NCBI RefSeq assembly: GCF_016741875.1
Contig: NZ_JAERRF010000001.1
Location: 372,001-436,000, forward strand
Length of the DNA: 64,000 nucleotides
Source: Streptomyces coffeae
Lineage (GTDB): Bacteria > Actinomycetota > Actinomycetes > Streptomycetales > Streptomycetaceae
Reading direction: 5' to 3'
The notes under the pieces were generated by a model, which worked only from the letters and a program-made list of their open reading frames with translations, made no database searches and was not told the origin of the DNA. Both the position numbers and the translations under genes were made by a program. Numbering within the stretch: the stretch's first letter is position 1; each line of letters begins with the position of its first letter. Positions 50,382 to 58,587 of the stretch are shown here, one piece after another.

Positions 50382-50439
50382 CCCACTGACAACTGCCGTG
50401 AACTGCGGCTTTGTTGGGCCCCGAGGGAATGTCAGTGGG
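50382..50439. promoter_or_regulatory. 10-base inverted repeat in the divergent promoter of the MoxR/SWIM cassette
   Basis: CCCACTGACA (50382-50391) and TGTCAGTGGG (50430-50439) are perfect mirror copies 38 bases apart, symmetric in the gap between the two arms of the cassette. The total centre-to-centre distance is 48 bases. It fits two binding sites for one regulator controlling both directions. Confidence 0.55.
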
Positions 50440-50512
50440 GTGGTGCAGGGTGGATTCAGCGTCCGGAACACGCGTCCGGAGACGGAGCGAGGAACGAGTC
50501 TGTGGGGGAGCT

Positions 50513-51679
50513 GTGACCGTCACTGTGTCCGGGACCGAATCCACCGAATCCACCGAATCAACCCAATCCGCCGAGTCCGACAGGGTGGCGGGGGGAGCCG
50601 CGGAGGTCCTTCGTCCGCATGCGGAGCACACCTTCGCGGACGAGCTGAGCGCGCTTGCCGCCGCCGACGACCGTCCCCGCCCGGCGCGTTGGCGGCTGTC
50701 CCCATGGGCGGTGGCCACCTATCTCCTCGGCGGCACCCTGCCGGACGGCACCGTGATCACACCCAAGTACGTGGGCCCGCGCCGTATCGTCGAGGTCGCC
50801 GTCACCACGCTCGCCACCGATCGCGCGTTGCTCCTGCTCGGTGTGCCCGGCACCGCCAAGACCTGGGTCTCGGAGCATCTGGCGGCGGCCGTCAGCGGGG
50901 ATTCCACCCTGCTGGTCCAGGGCACCGCGGGCACGCCCGAGGAGGCCATCCGCTACGGCTGGAACTACGCCCAGCTGCTGGCCCACGGCCCCAGCCGGGA
51001 CGCTCTGGTGCCCAGCCCGGTGATGCGGGCGATGGCGGACGGCATGACCGCGCGGGTGGAGGAGCTGACCCGTATTCCGGCCGATGTGCAGGACACGCTG
51101 ATCACCGTCCTGTCGGAGAAGACGCTGCCGGTCCCGGAGCTGGGGGAGGAGGTCCAGGCGGTCCGCGGCTTCAACCTCATCGCCACCGCCAACGACCGCG
51201 ACCGCGGGGTCAATGAGCTGTCCAGCGCCCTGCGCCGCCGCTTCAACACAGTGGTGCTGCCGCTGCCCGCGACCCCGGAGGACGAGGTCGACATCGTGGC
51301 GCGGCGCGTCGCCCAGATCGGCCGCTCGCTGGACCTCCCCGAGGTCCCGGAGGGCATCGACGAGATCCGCCGGGTGGTCACGGTCTTCCGTGAGCTGCGG
51401 CAGGGGGTGACGGCCGACGGCCGTACGAAGGTCAAGCCGCCCTCGGGCACGCTGTCCACGGCCGAGGCCATCTCCGTCGTCACCAACGGTCTCGCTCTCG
51501 CCGCCCACTTCGGTGACGGTGTGCTGCGCGCCGGTGATGTGGCGGCGGGCATCCTGGGCGCGGTCGTCCGCGACCCGGCGGCCGACCGGGTCATCTGGCA
51601 GGAGTATCTGGAGGCGGTCGTCCGCGAGCGGGACGGCTGGAAGGACTTCTACCGCGCCTGCCGTGAGGTGAGCGCGTGA
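50513..51679 (+). CDS. MoxR-type AAA+ ATPase
   Basis: A 388-residue AAA+ ATPase: Walker A GVPGTAKT (110-117), pore-side segment, Walker B-equivalent VEELTRIP (residues 182-189, with Glu183-Glu184 where MoxR proteins usually have Asp-Glu), sensor 1 in IATANDRD (Asn227) and an arginine finger in ALRRRFN. The N terminus has an Glu-Ser-Thr repeat encoded by a 9-base repeat. MoxR ATPases act as chaperones with VWA partners, and one lies two genes downstream. It most resembles the YehL type. GTG 50513 is uncertain because GGGGGAG is only 2 bases upstream; GTG 50525 is the alternative. The stop overlaps the DUF5682 start. Confidence 0.88.
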   Translation: MTVTVSGTESTESTESTQSAESDRVAGGAAEVLRPHAEHTFADELSALAAADDRPRPARWRLSPWAVATYLLGGTLPDGTVITPKYVGPRRIVEVAVTTLATDRALLLLGVPGTAKTWVSEHLAAAVSGDSTLLVQGTAGTPEEAIRYGWNYAQLLAHGPSRDALVPSPVMRAMADGMTARVEELTRIPADVQDTLITVLSEKTLPVPELGEEVQAVRGFNLIATANDRDRGVNELSSALRRRFNTVVLPLPATPEDEVDIVARRVAQIGRSLDLPEVPEGIDEIRRVVTVFRELRQGVTADGRTKVKPPSGTLSTAEAISVVTNGLALAAHFGDGVLRAGDVAAGILGAVVRDPAADRVIWQEYLEAVVRERDGWKDFYRACREVSA

Positions 51680-54357
51680 CGGCGAGCGGTGCCGGTGGGG
51701 ACGCGGTGTGGCCGCTGCTGCTCGGGGTGCGGCACCACGGGCCCGGCTCGGCGCGTGCGGTCCGGGCGGCGCTCGACGCGTACGAGCCCGGTGCGGTGCT
51801 CATCGAGGGTCCCCCGGAGGCGGACGCGATCGTCCGGCTCGCCGCCGACGAAGGCATGCGCCCGCCCGTCGCCCTGCTCGCCCACGCCGCGGACGACCCC
51901 GGGCGCGCGGGCTTCTGGCCGCTGGCCGGGTTCTCGCCGGAATGGGCGGCGATCCAGTGGGCGCTGGCCCGCGATGTCCCCGTCCGGTTCATCGACCTCC
52001 CGGCGGCGAACACCCTGGCCATGGCGGCCGAGGAGCGGCCGGTGCCGGAGGCGGATGCGGGACCGGATGAACCGTCCGAGGGGGCCGGACAGGCCGCGCG
52101 GGTACGTCTCGACCCGCTCGCGGCCCTCGCCGGGGCGGCCGGGTACGACGATCCGGAGCGCTGGTGGGAGGACGTCGTGGAGCACCGGGGCCCCGGTCCC
52201 GGCCCGGGGCCCACCGCCTCCGCCGCGCCGTTCGCCGCCGTGGGCGAGGCCATGGCCGCGCTCCGGGCCGAGCACGGCGACGGCGGCCATGAGGACGACG
52301 CCGCGCGGGAGGCCCATATGCGGCTTCGGCTGAGGGACGCGCGGCGGGAGTTCGGTGCCGAGGTCGCGGTGGTCTGCGGGGCCTGGCATGTGCCCGCGCT
52401 CGCCCGGCGGTCCACGGTGACCGCCGACCGTACGCTCCTCAGGGGGCTGCCGAAGGTCAAGGCCGAGATCAGCTGGGTGCCGTGGACCCACCGCCGGCTG
52501 GCCCGGCACAGCGGCTACGGCGCCGGGATCGCCTCCCCCGGCTGGTACAGCCATCTCTTCCACGCCCCCGACCGGCCGTTGGAGCGATGGCTGACGAAGG
52601 TCGCCCGGCTGTTCCGGGACGAGGACGTGGCCGTCTCGTCGGCCCATGTCATCGAGGCGGTGCGGCTCGCCGAGACCCTCGCGGCCCTGCGCGGCCGCCC
52701 GCTCCCGGGGCTCGCGGAGACCATGGACGCCGTGCGGGCGGTGATGTGCGAGGGCTCGGAGGTGCCGCTCGCGCTGGTGCGGGACCGGCTGATCGTCGGG
52801 GACGTCCTCGGAGAGGTGCCCGACTCGGCACCGGCCGTACCGCTTCAGCGCGACCTGACGCGGACACAGCGCTCGCTGCGCCTCAAGCCGGAGGCCCAGG
52901 ACCGCGAACTGGAGCTGGACCTGCGCAAGGAGAACGACGCCGCGCGCAGCCGTCTGCTGCACCGGCTGCGGCTGCTCGGCGTCGAGTGGGGCACCCCGGC
53001 CGCCTCCCGCGGCAGCACCGGCACCTTCCGCGAGACATGGCGGCTGTGCTGGGAGCCGGAGTTGGCGGTGCGGGTGGCGGAGGCGGGTGTCTGGGGCACC
53101 ACCGTGCTGTCCGCGGCCACCGCCAAGGCGGAGTCGGGGGCCGTCGGCGCGACGACGCTCGCCGAGGTCACCGAGCTGGCCGAGCGCTGTCTGCTCGCCG
53201 CGCTCCCCGGCGCCCTGCCCGTCGTGATGCGCGCGCTCGCCGACCGCGCGGCGCTCGACACCGACGTCGGCCATCTCGCCCAGGCACTGCCCTCGTTGGT
53301 GCGGTCGGTGCGCTACGGCGATGTGCGCGCCACCGACACCGCCGCCCTCACCGAGGTCGCCGCGGGTCTCGCCGAGCGCATCCTCGTCGGCCTGCCACCC
53401 GCCTGCGTCGGCCTCGACCCCGACGGCGCGTCCGAGATGCGCGCCCATATGGAAGCCGTCCATCGCGCGATCGGCCTCCTGACGGAGACGTCGCGGACGT
53501 CGGCGCCGACCGTTGCGGCCGGGCCAGGACCGGTGGACGCACCGGCGTCGGCGTCCGCTCCGGCACCGGCCTCGGCGGCGGGCGGTATTGCGGCGGCGGG
53601 ACCGGCGGGCGAGCCGACATCGCCGCCCGCGTCCGGCTCGGGGCCGGGAGAGGTCTCGGAACCGGATGCGGCTCAGGGCGCGTCGGTCCCGGCACCGGCA
53701 GAAGTACGGGAGCGGGAATCCCTCGCCGCCGAGGGGCGGGCGGGCGCGCTTGGCGTCGCGGACCGCGACGTTGGGCTGCGAGGGCGGTGGGCCGGGGTGT
53801 TGCGGGGGGTTGCCGGGCGGGACGGGGGGCCCGGTGTCCCAGGGGTGATCCGGGGGCGGGCCGCCCGGTTGCTGCTGGACGACGGGCGGCTCGCGGAGGA
53901 CGAGGCGGCCCGGCTGATGGGGCTCGCCCTCTCGTCCGGCACCGCGCCGACCGAAGCCGCCGCCTGGATCGAGGGGTTCCTCGGCGGCGAGGCGGGCGGC
54001 GGAATGCTGCTGGTCCACGATGAGCGGCTGCTCGGCCTCGTCGACCGCTGGCTGACGGGCGTGCCCGCCGACGCCTTCACCGATGTGCTGCCGCTGCTGC
54101 GGCGCACCTTCTCCGCGTACGACGCGGGCGTCCGCCGCACCCTCGGCGAGCTGGTGCGCCGCGGCCCGTCCGGGGCGGACGAGAGCGTCGGCGGCGGACC
54201 GCGCGGTCAAGCCGCCCCCGCGGCGCCAGGGTTCGGGCCAGGGCTGGACGCGGGCCGCGCGGCGGCCGCCGAGCCGACGGTGCGGCTCCTGCTGGGCCTG
54301 GGCTCCGCCCCCGCCCCCACTCCTGACGACCACCACGCGCTGGAGGCAGCCGGATGA
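51676..54357 (+). CDS. DUF5682 protein of the MoxR-VWA cassette
   Basis: An 893-residue protein with the DUF5682 signature GVRHHGPGSARAVRAALDAY near the N terminus, then a GPPEAD motif, FIDLPAAN, a mid-part with AVVCGAWHVPAL (a Gly-x-x-His pattern suggesting an EreA/TraB-like catalytic fold, not proven), WVPWTHRRLARHSGYGAGI, and a long helical C-terminal half with an Ala/Pro-rich insert at about 610-680. It corresponds to YehM in E. coli gene order. Start GTG 51676 and the stop overlap both neighbours by 4 bases, so three genes are translationally coupled. The biochemical role is unknown. Confidence 0.82.
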   Translation: MTASGAGGDAVWPLLLGVRHHGPGSARAVRAALDAYEPGAVLIEGPPEADAIVRLAADEGMRPPVALLAHAADDPGRAGFWPLAGFSPEWAAIQWALARDVPVRFIDLPAANTLAMAAEERPVPEADAGPDEPSEGAGQAARVRLDPLAALAGAAGYDDPERWWEDVVEHRGPGPGPGPTASAAPFAAVGEAMAALRAEHGDGGHEDDAAREAHMRLRLRDARREFGAEVAVVCGAWHVPALARRSTVTADRTLLRGLPKVKAEISWVPWTHRRLARHSGYGAGIASPGWYSHLFHAPDRPLERWLTKVARLFRDEDVAVSSAHVIEAVRLAETLAALRGRPLPGLAETMDAVRAVMCEGSEVPLALVRDRLIVGDVLGEVPDSAPAVPLQRDLTRTQRSLRLKPEAQDRELELDLRKENDAARSRLLHRLRLLGVEWGTPAASRGSTGTFRETWRLCWEPELAVRVAEAGVWGTTVLSAATAKAESGAVGATTLAEVTELAERCLLAALPGALPVVMRALADRAALDTDVGHLAQALPSLVRSVRYGDVRATDTAALTEVAAGLAERILVGLPPACVGLDPDGASEMRAHMEAVHRAIGLLTETSRTSAPTVAAGPGPVDAPASASAPAPASAAGGIAAAGPAGEPTSPPASGSGPGEVSEPDAAQGASVPAPAEVRERESLAAEGRAGALGVADRDVGLRGRWAGVLRGVAGRDGGPGVPGVIRGRAARLLLDDGRLAEDEAARLMGLALSSGTAPTEAAAWIEGFLGGEAGGGMLLVHDERLLGLVDRWLTGVPADAFTDVLPLLRRTFSAYDAGVRRTLGELVRRGPSGADESVGGGPRGQAAPAAPGFGPGLDAGRAAAAEPTVRLLLGLGSAPAPTPDDHHALEAAG

Positions 54358-55583
54358 CCACCCACACACCTGCCACCGACCACCACGAGCGGCTGCGGCG
54401 GTGGCGGCTGGTGCTGGGCGGGCAGGGGGCCGACGGCACCGGCTGTTCGCTCAGCGGGGCCGATGCCGCCATGGACCGCACCCTCGAAGCGCTCTACGGG
54501 GCCCGGGGCGGCGATGGCCCCGGCCCCACCGGCGGCTCCCCCGGCGTCACCGCGCGCGGCGGCGGGGCCGCCGCGGCCGGGCCGCGCTCCGCCGGGCTCG
54601 GCGGCTCCGCGCCCCAAGTGGCGCGCTGGCTCGGCGACATCCGCCGGTACTTCCCCACCTCGGTGGTCCAGGTCATGCAGCGCGACGCCATCGACCGTCT
54701 CGGTCTTTCGGCGCTGCTGCTGGAGCCCGAGATGCTGGAGGCGGTGGAGGCGGACGTCCATCTCGTGGGCACCCTGCTCACCCTCAACAAGGCGATGCCG
54801 GAGACCACGAAGAACACCGCGCGGGCCGTCGTCCGCAAGGTCGTCGAGGATCTGGAGAAGCGGCTCGCGACGCGCACCCGCGCCACGCTCACCGGCGCCC
54901 TCGACCGCTCCGCGCGGATCAGCCGTCCGCGCCACCGGGACATCGACTGGGACCGCACCATCCGGGCCAACCTCGCCCATTACCTCCCCGAGCACCGCAC
55001 GGTCGTCCCCGAGCGGCTGATCGGTCACGGCCGCGCGGCGCGCGGGGTGAAGAAGGACGTGGTGCTCTGTATCGACCAGTCCGGGTCGATGGCCGCCTCC
55101 GTCGTCTACGCCTCCGTCTTCGGCGCCGTGCTCGCCTCGATGCGCTCGCTCGCCACCCGCCTGGTCGTCTTCGACACCTCCGTCGTGGACCTCACCGAGC
55201 AGCTCGACGACCCGGTGGACGTCCTGTTCGGCACCCGGCTCGGCGGCGGCACCGACATCAACCGGGCGCTGGCGTACTGCCAGTCGCAGATCACCCGGCC
55301 CGCCGACACCGTGGTCGTGCTCATCAGCGATCTCTACGAGGGCGGTATCCGCGACGAGATGCTGGGGCGGGTCGCGGGGATGAAGGCGTCCGGGGTGCAG
55401 TTCCTGACACTGCTCGCGCTGTCCGACGAGGGGGCTCCGAGTTACGACCGCGAGCACGCGGCGGCACTCGCCGCGCTCGGCGCACCCGCCTTCGCCTGCA
55501 CCCCCGATCTCTTCCCGGAGGTGATGGCCGCGGCGATCGAGCGGCGCCAACTGCCGATACCGGACATGGCGATGCATCAGTGA
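54354..55583 (+). CDS. VWA-domain protein of the MoxR cassette
   Basis: A 409-residue protein whose C-terminal half is a von Willebrand factor A domain with an intact metal site: DQSGSM (Asp241, Ser243, Ser245), the Thr of LGGGTDINRAL, and the Asp of LISDLYEGG. The N-terminal half is helical with LLTLNKAMPETTKNTARAVVRKVVEDLEK-like character (two segments). Such proteins act as metal-dependent partners of MoxR ATPases; E. coli YehP is the nearest layout match. ATG 54354 overlaps the stop of the DUF5682 gene. It ends the plus-strand arm of the cassette. Confidence 0.88.
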   Translation: MTTHTPATDHHERLRRWRLVLGGQGADGTGCSLSGADAAMDRTLEALYGARGGDGPGPTGGSPGVTARGGGAAAAGPRSAGLGGSAPQVARWLGDIRRYFPTSVVQVMQRDAIDRLGLSALLLEPEMLEAVEADVHLVGTLLTLNKAMPETTKNTARAVVRKVVEDLEKRLATRTRATLTGALDRSARISRPRHRDIDWDRTIRANLAHYLPEHRTVVPERLIGHGRAARGVKKDVVLCIDQSGSMAASVVYASVFGAVLASMRSLATRLVVFDTSVVDLTEQLDDPVDVLFGTRLGGGTDINRALAYCQSQITRPADTVVVLISDLYEGGIRDEMLGRVAGMKASGVQFLTLLALSDEGAPSYDREHAAALAALGAPAFACTPDLFPEVMAAAIERRQLPIPDMAMHQ

Positions 55584-55741
55584 CCAGGGGCTTGCGCCGC
55601 CCCCAGTCGGTCGTGCAAGGATCATCCACGTCGCCCAGGACGTGAATCCGACCGTCTGGTTGGCACGTTCGTCCTGTCTGTGTGGCTGTGCGCTCCTAGG
55701 CTCCAGCCAACGCGTCCTCATCTCCCAGGGAAGGCCCGCTC

Positions 55742-56611
55742 TTGTCCGCTGTGTTCGCCCTGCCTGCCGCTGTGCGCCTGCCGCGCACCGTGGCCGCACG
55801 GCGAGCGCTGATGGCGGCGTTCTTCCTCGGGGGCTTCCTGGCCCTGGCGTTCCTCTTCGGCGGTACCGCTCACGCCGCCGAGCAGGCACAGCCGGTCGCG
55901 CCGGTCCATCAGGCCAAGAGCTCCAGCGCCTCCGGGCTGCTCGACCCCTCCGAGGCCAAGGCCGATACCGCCCGGCACCACGCCGAGCGGGCCGGGAAGC
56001 ACACCCGGGACCAGGCCGCCGAGGCGGCCGACGCCACCGGGGACGCGGTCGCCGAGGCCGCACGCGTCCGGGAGCCGGTCGAGCGCCAGGCGCACCAGGT
56101 CACCGACCCGGTCGGTGACCTGGTGCGCGACACCGGCGACAGCCTGCCCGTGGACCTGCCCGACCTCGGTGTCGGCAGCACCGGCGGCGCGGGCTCCGGC
56201 GGTTCCGCACCGGGCCACGGCCCGGGCACGGACCGTGCCGCGCAGGGTGATTCCGCCCCGCGCACCCACTCGTCCGCGCACACCACGGCCCCGGCGGGCC
56301 CCCTGGCGGCATCGGCCGTCACCTTCCCGTCGGGCACGGCCGACGATGCCGGGCACGGTCCCGTCGTCCGGGCGGCCGCGGCTGCGGCCCAGGACGGTGG
56401 CGCCCCGGCGCCGCTGCCCCTTCCGCGGTCCCCCTTCGGGACCGTCTCCCAGTACACCGGCGACAGCGGCACTCCCCGTGGCGGGGACACCCATGCCGCT
56501 CTGCCGCCGTCCGACGCGGACCGCTTCGGGCTGCGGCCCGGTGCGATCCGCGCGGAGAGCTCGGCGCCGACGCGCGAGCGGTTCAACGAAGTCCTCGAAT
56601 TCCCCGGCTAG
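55742..56611 (+). CDS. Secreted Ala/Pro-rich protein of unknown function
   Basis: A 289-residue exported protein: signal helix (ALMAAFFLGGFLALAFLFGG, cleavage after THAAE-type residues), then an entirely low-complexity chain with a region of helix-forming repeats (AERAGKHTRDQAAEAADATG) and a His/Gly/Ala-rich middle. No family recognised. TTG 55742 is supported by GGGAAGG 8 bases upstream. The gene is followed 75 bases later by another secreted low-complexity protein in the same direction, likely a pair; a hairpin separates them. Confidence 0.7.
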   Translation: MSAVFALPAAVRLPRTVAARRALMAAFFLGGFLALAFLFGGTAHAAEQAQPVAPVHQAKSSSASGLLDPSEAKADTARHHAERAGKHTRDQAAEAADATGDAVAEAARVREPVERQAHQVTDPVGDLVRDTGDSLPVDLPDLGVGSTGGAGSGGSAPGHGPGTDRAAQGDSAPRTHSSAHTTAPAGPLAASAVTFPSGTADDAGHGPVVRAAAAAAQDGGAPAPLPLPRSPFGTVSQYTGDSGTPRGGDTHAALPPSDADRFGLRPGAIRAESSAPTRERFNEVLEFPG

Positions 56612-56670
56612 GGCAGACCTCACCCCCGTCTGCACAAGACCTGCCGCGCGGGGGCGGGTCAGGTCTGCCC
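56611..56670 (+). terminator. Hairpin between the two secreted-protein genes
   Basis: GGGCAGACCT (56611-56620) and AGGTCTGCCC (56661-56670) are perfect mirror copies enclosing 40 bases, starting at the last base of the stop codon. It may be a terminator or a processing or attenuating structure for the downstream gene. Confidence 0.6.
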
Positions 56671-56710
56671 GTCCGACAACCCCCTTGTGAATTCGAAGGA
56701 CTTCCACGCC

Positions 56711-58159
56711 ATGCGCAACACCATCCGTCGTTCCATCCTCGTCGCCGCCGCTGCCACCGGCATCTGGGCCCTGGGCACCGCCGCGGCCAGCGCCGACGAG
56801 CTGCCCGCCGTTCCCTCCTCCGACAGCGTCACCAGCACGGTGGACGGCGTCAGCAACACCGCCCGGGACACCGCCTCGACCGACCAGGTCACCGACACCG
56901 TCAAGGGCGCGACCGGCGGCCTCACCGACACCTCCGAGGTCACCGACACCGCGAAGAAGACCGTGGACGGCGCGACCTCGACGGTCACCGACACCGTCAA
57001 GGGCGGCGTGCCCGCCACCGACGGTCTGCCGCGCGTGCCGGACGTCTCCAAGACCGTGGGCGGTGTGACCGGTCACGCCACCCCGGGCAAGGTCGCCAAG
57101 AAGGCCGGCAAGGCCGTGAAGAAGGTCAAGCGGGCCACCGACGTCGACCTGCCCACCGGTGAGGTTCCCGGCGTGGCGCCGGAGATCCCGGCCCTCGGCT
57201 CGCTGCCGACCGTTCCCGACACCTCCGCGCTGCCCGCCGCGGGCTCCGTGCCGTCCGTCGACGGCGCCGTCCCGGCCAAGCTCCCCGCCACCCCGAAGCT
57301 GCCCGCCGTCCCCGGCTCGGCCGACGAGCTGCTGGGCGCCCTCTCCGGCGCGGGTGTCCGTCCCGAGCAGCTGACCGGCAAGGCGCAGGCCGCCGTGGAC
57401 GCCGCCCGGCCGACCGTCGACGGCGCCGCCTCCGACGTGCTGCCGCCCGCCGCGCAGCGCACCGTGGTCAAGGTCGTCCCGGTCGCGCAGCGCGCCGCCG
57501 GTGACGCCGGTGTGCTGGCCGGTGACGCGGTGGACCACGCGACCCCGTACGCGGGCTACGTGACCGGCAGCGCCCAGGGCCACGCGCTCGGCACCGCGTC
57601 CAACGTCGTTCCGTTCGCGCAGGACACCGCCGCCGGTGCTGTTCCGGTGGCCCGGAGCGTGGTGGTCACCACCGTGCCGTTCGCGCAGGAGCTGGCCACC
57701 AGCACGGTGCCGTTCGCCCAGGACCTCGGCACCTCCGCGGTCGCCGACGCCCAGGTCACGGCGGGTAACGCCAGGGACGGCGCGAAGAGCCTGCTCCCGG
57801 CGGTGCCGACCGACCTGACCGACGCCGCGAACATCCCGGCGCTCCCGGTTCTGCCCGCCGTCCCGGCGGACGTCCCGACGGTTCCGGCTGGCCTGCCGAC
57901 GGTCCCGGCTGAGCTGCCGACGGTTCCGGCTGGCCTGCCGACGGTCCCGGCCGAGCTGCCGACCGTTCCGGCCGAGCTCCCGACGGTTCCGGCGGACCTC
58001 CCGGCGGTTCCGGCTGGCCTGCCGACCGTTCCGGCCGAGCTGCCCACGCTTCCGGCGGACGTCCCGACGGTTCCGGCTGGCCTGCCGACCGTTCCGGCCG
58101 AGCTGCCCACGGTCCCGGCGGACCTCCCGGCGGTTCCGGCCGAGCTGCCGGCCGTCTGA
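56711..58159 (+). CDS. Secreted protein with C-terminal Val-Pro-Ala heptad repeats
   Basis: A 482-residue exported protein: signal peptide (RNTIRRSILVAAAATGIWAL, cleavage near ASADE), a Thr/Asp/Val-rich part with recurring DTVKGG and TDTAKKTVDGAT motifs, a Lys-rich patch (KAGKAVKKVKRATD), and from about residue 384 fourteen near-identical 7-residue repeats of the form VPAxLPT. The repeats resemble an extended proline-rich rod, as found in wall-associated proteins. No catalytic motif and no sortase signal were seen. ATG 56711 has GAAGGA upstream. Probably a structural or wall-binding surface protein; that is inference. Confidence 0.75.
   Translation: MRNTIRRSILVAAAATGIWALGTAAASADELPAVPSSDSVTSTVDGVSNTARDTASTDQVTDTVKGATGGLTDTSEVTDTAKKTVDGATSTVTDTVKGGVPATDGLPRVPDVSKTVGGVTGHATPGKVAKKAGKAVKKVKRATDVDLPTGEVPGVAPEIPALGSLPTVPDTSALPAAGSVPSVDGAVPAKLPATPKLPAVPGSADELLGALSGAGVRPEQLTGKAQAAVDAARPTVDGAASDVLPPAAQRTVVKVVPVAQRAAGDAGVLAGDAVDHATPYAGYVTGSAQGHALGTASNVVPFAQDTAAGAVPVARSVVVTTVPFAQELATSTVPFAQDLGTSAVADAQVTAGNARDGAKSLLPAVPTDLTDAANIPALPVLPAVPADVPTVPAGLPTVPAELPTVPAGLPTVPAELPTVPAELPTVPADLPAVPAGLPTVPAELPTLPADVPTVPAGLPTVPAELPTVPADLPAVPAELPAV
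57860..58156 (+). repeat. 21-base tandem repeat, about 14 copies
   Basis: The unit encodes VPA-G/E/D-L/V-P-T/A. Neighbouring copies differ by one to three bases, with higher-order alternation of the G and E versions, so expansion probably occurred in pairs. Confidence 0.92.
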
Positions 58160-58203
58160 CACCCGCGCGGCCTTCCGGCCGTACGGATCGCTGTACCTGA
58201 CGG

Positions 58204-58268
58204 CAGTCCTCTTTGGGGAGGGGACTGTCGCTGACCGGGCGGCTCTCTTTGGGGAGGGGGCTGCCCGG
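58204..58268 (+). terminator. Tandem hairpins sharing a 14-base direct repeat
   Basis: CAGTCC/GGACTG (58204-58227) and CCGGGC/GCCCGG (58235-58268) each close a loop containing TCTTTGGGGAGGGG, which is repeated exactly. They follow the heptad-repeat gene and probably terminate it. Confidence 0.6.
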
Positions 58269-58282
58269 TCGCGGCGTTTCCA

Positions 58283-58326
58283 CCGGAACAACGCCGGAAC
58301 AACGCCGGAACAACGCCGGCGCAACG
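58283..58326. repeat. Four 11-base direct repeats upstream of sucC
   Basis: CCGGAACAACG occurs three times exactly, then once with two changes, each at a period of 11 bases, one helical turn, in the gap before sucC. Confidence 0.8.
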
Positions 58327-58393
58327 CCGCCGCCACGGCCACACAACACCGTCGGGCGAGGCACCATCGAAATAGATACCCATGGCAGCGATC

Positions 58394-58409
58394 TGTGACC
58401 GTAATCACC
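58394..58409. promoter_or_regulatory. Crp-like site upstream of sucC
   Basis: TGTGA-CCGTAA-TCACC matches the CRP half-site layout TGTGA-N6-TCACA in nine of ten defined bases, and nearly fits the Streptomyces Crp pattern. It lies about 180 bases before the sucC start, on the border of the AT-richer promoter region. Confidence 0.35.
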
Positions 58410-58587
58410 GCTCGAGTGTGACCTGCGATTTAGGGTCATCCGGTTCACAGGGATAACCTGCGATGCGGACATGCCGCGTACCCGGCGCACGTGTGCCGCC
58501 CTCGTCAAAGATCGCGTCCTCACGCTGCCACCGCGGCACGCCCGCGCAGACAACGACCGCGATATCCAGGAAAAGGGACGGACGCGC

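Noticed and set aside
50420..50460. SigR-type promoter (GGGAAT ... GTT) before the MoxR gene
   Set aside because: GGGAAT is present but the base triplet at the required spacing does not read GTT, so the match is not convincing.
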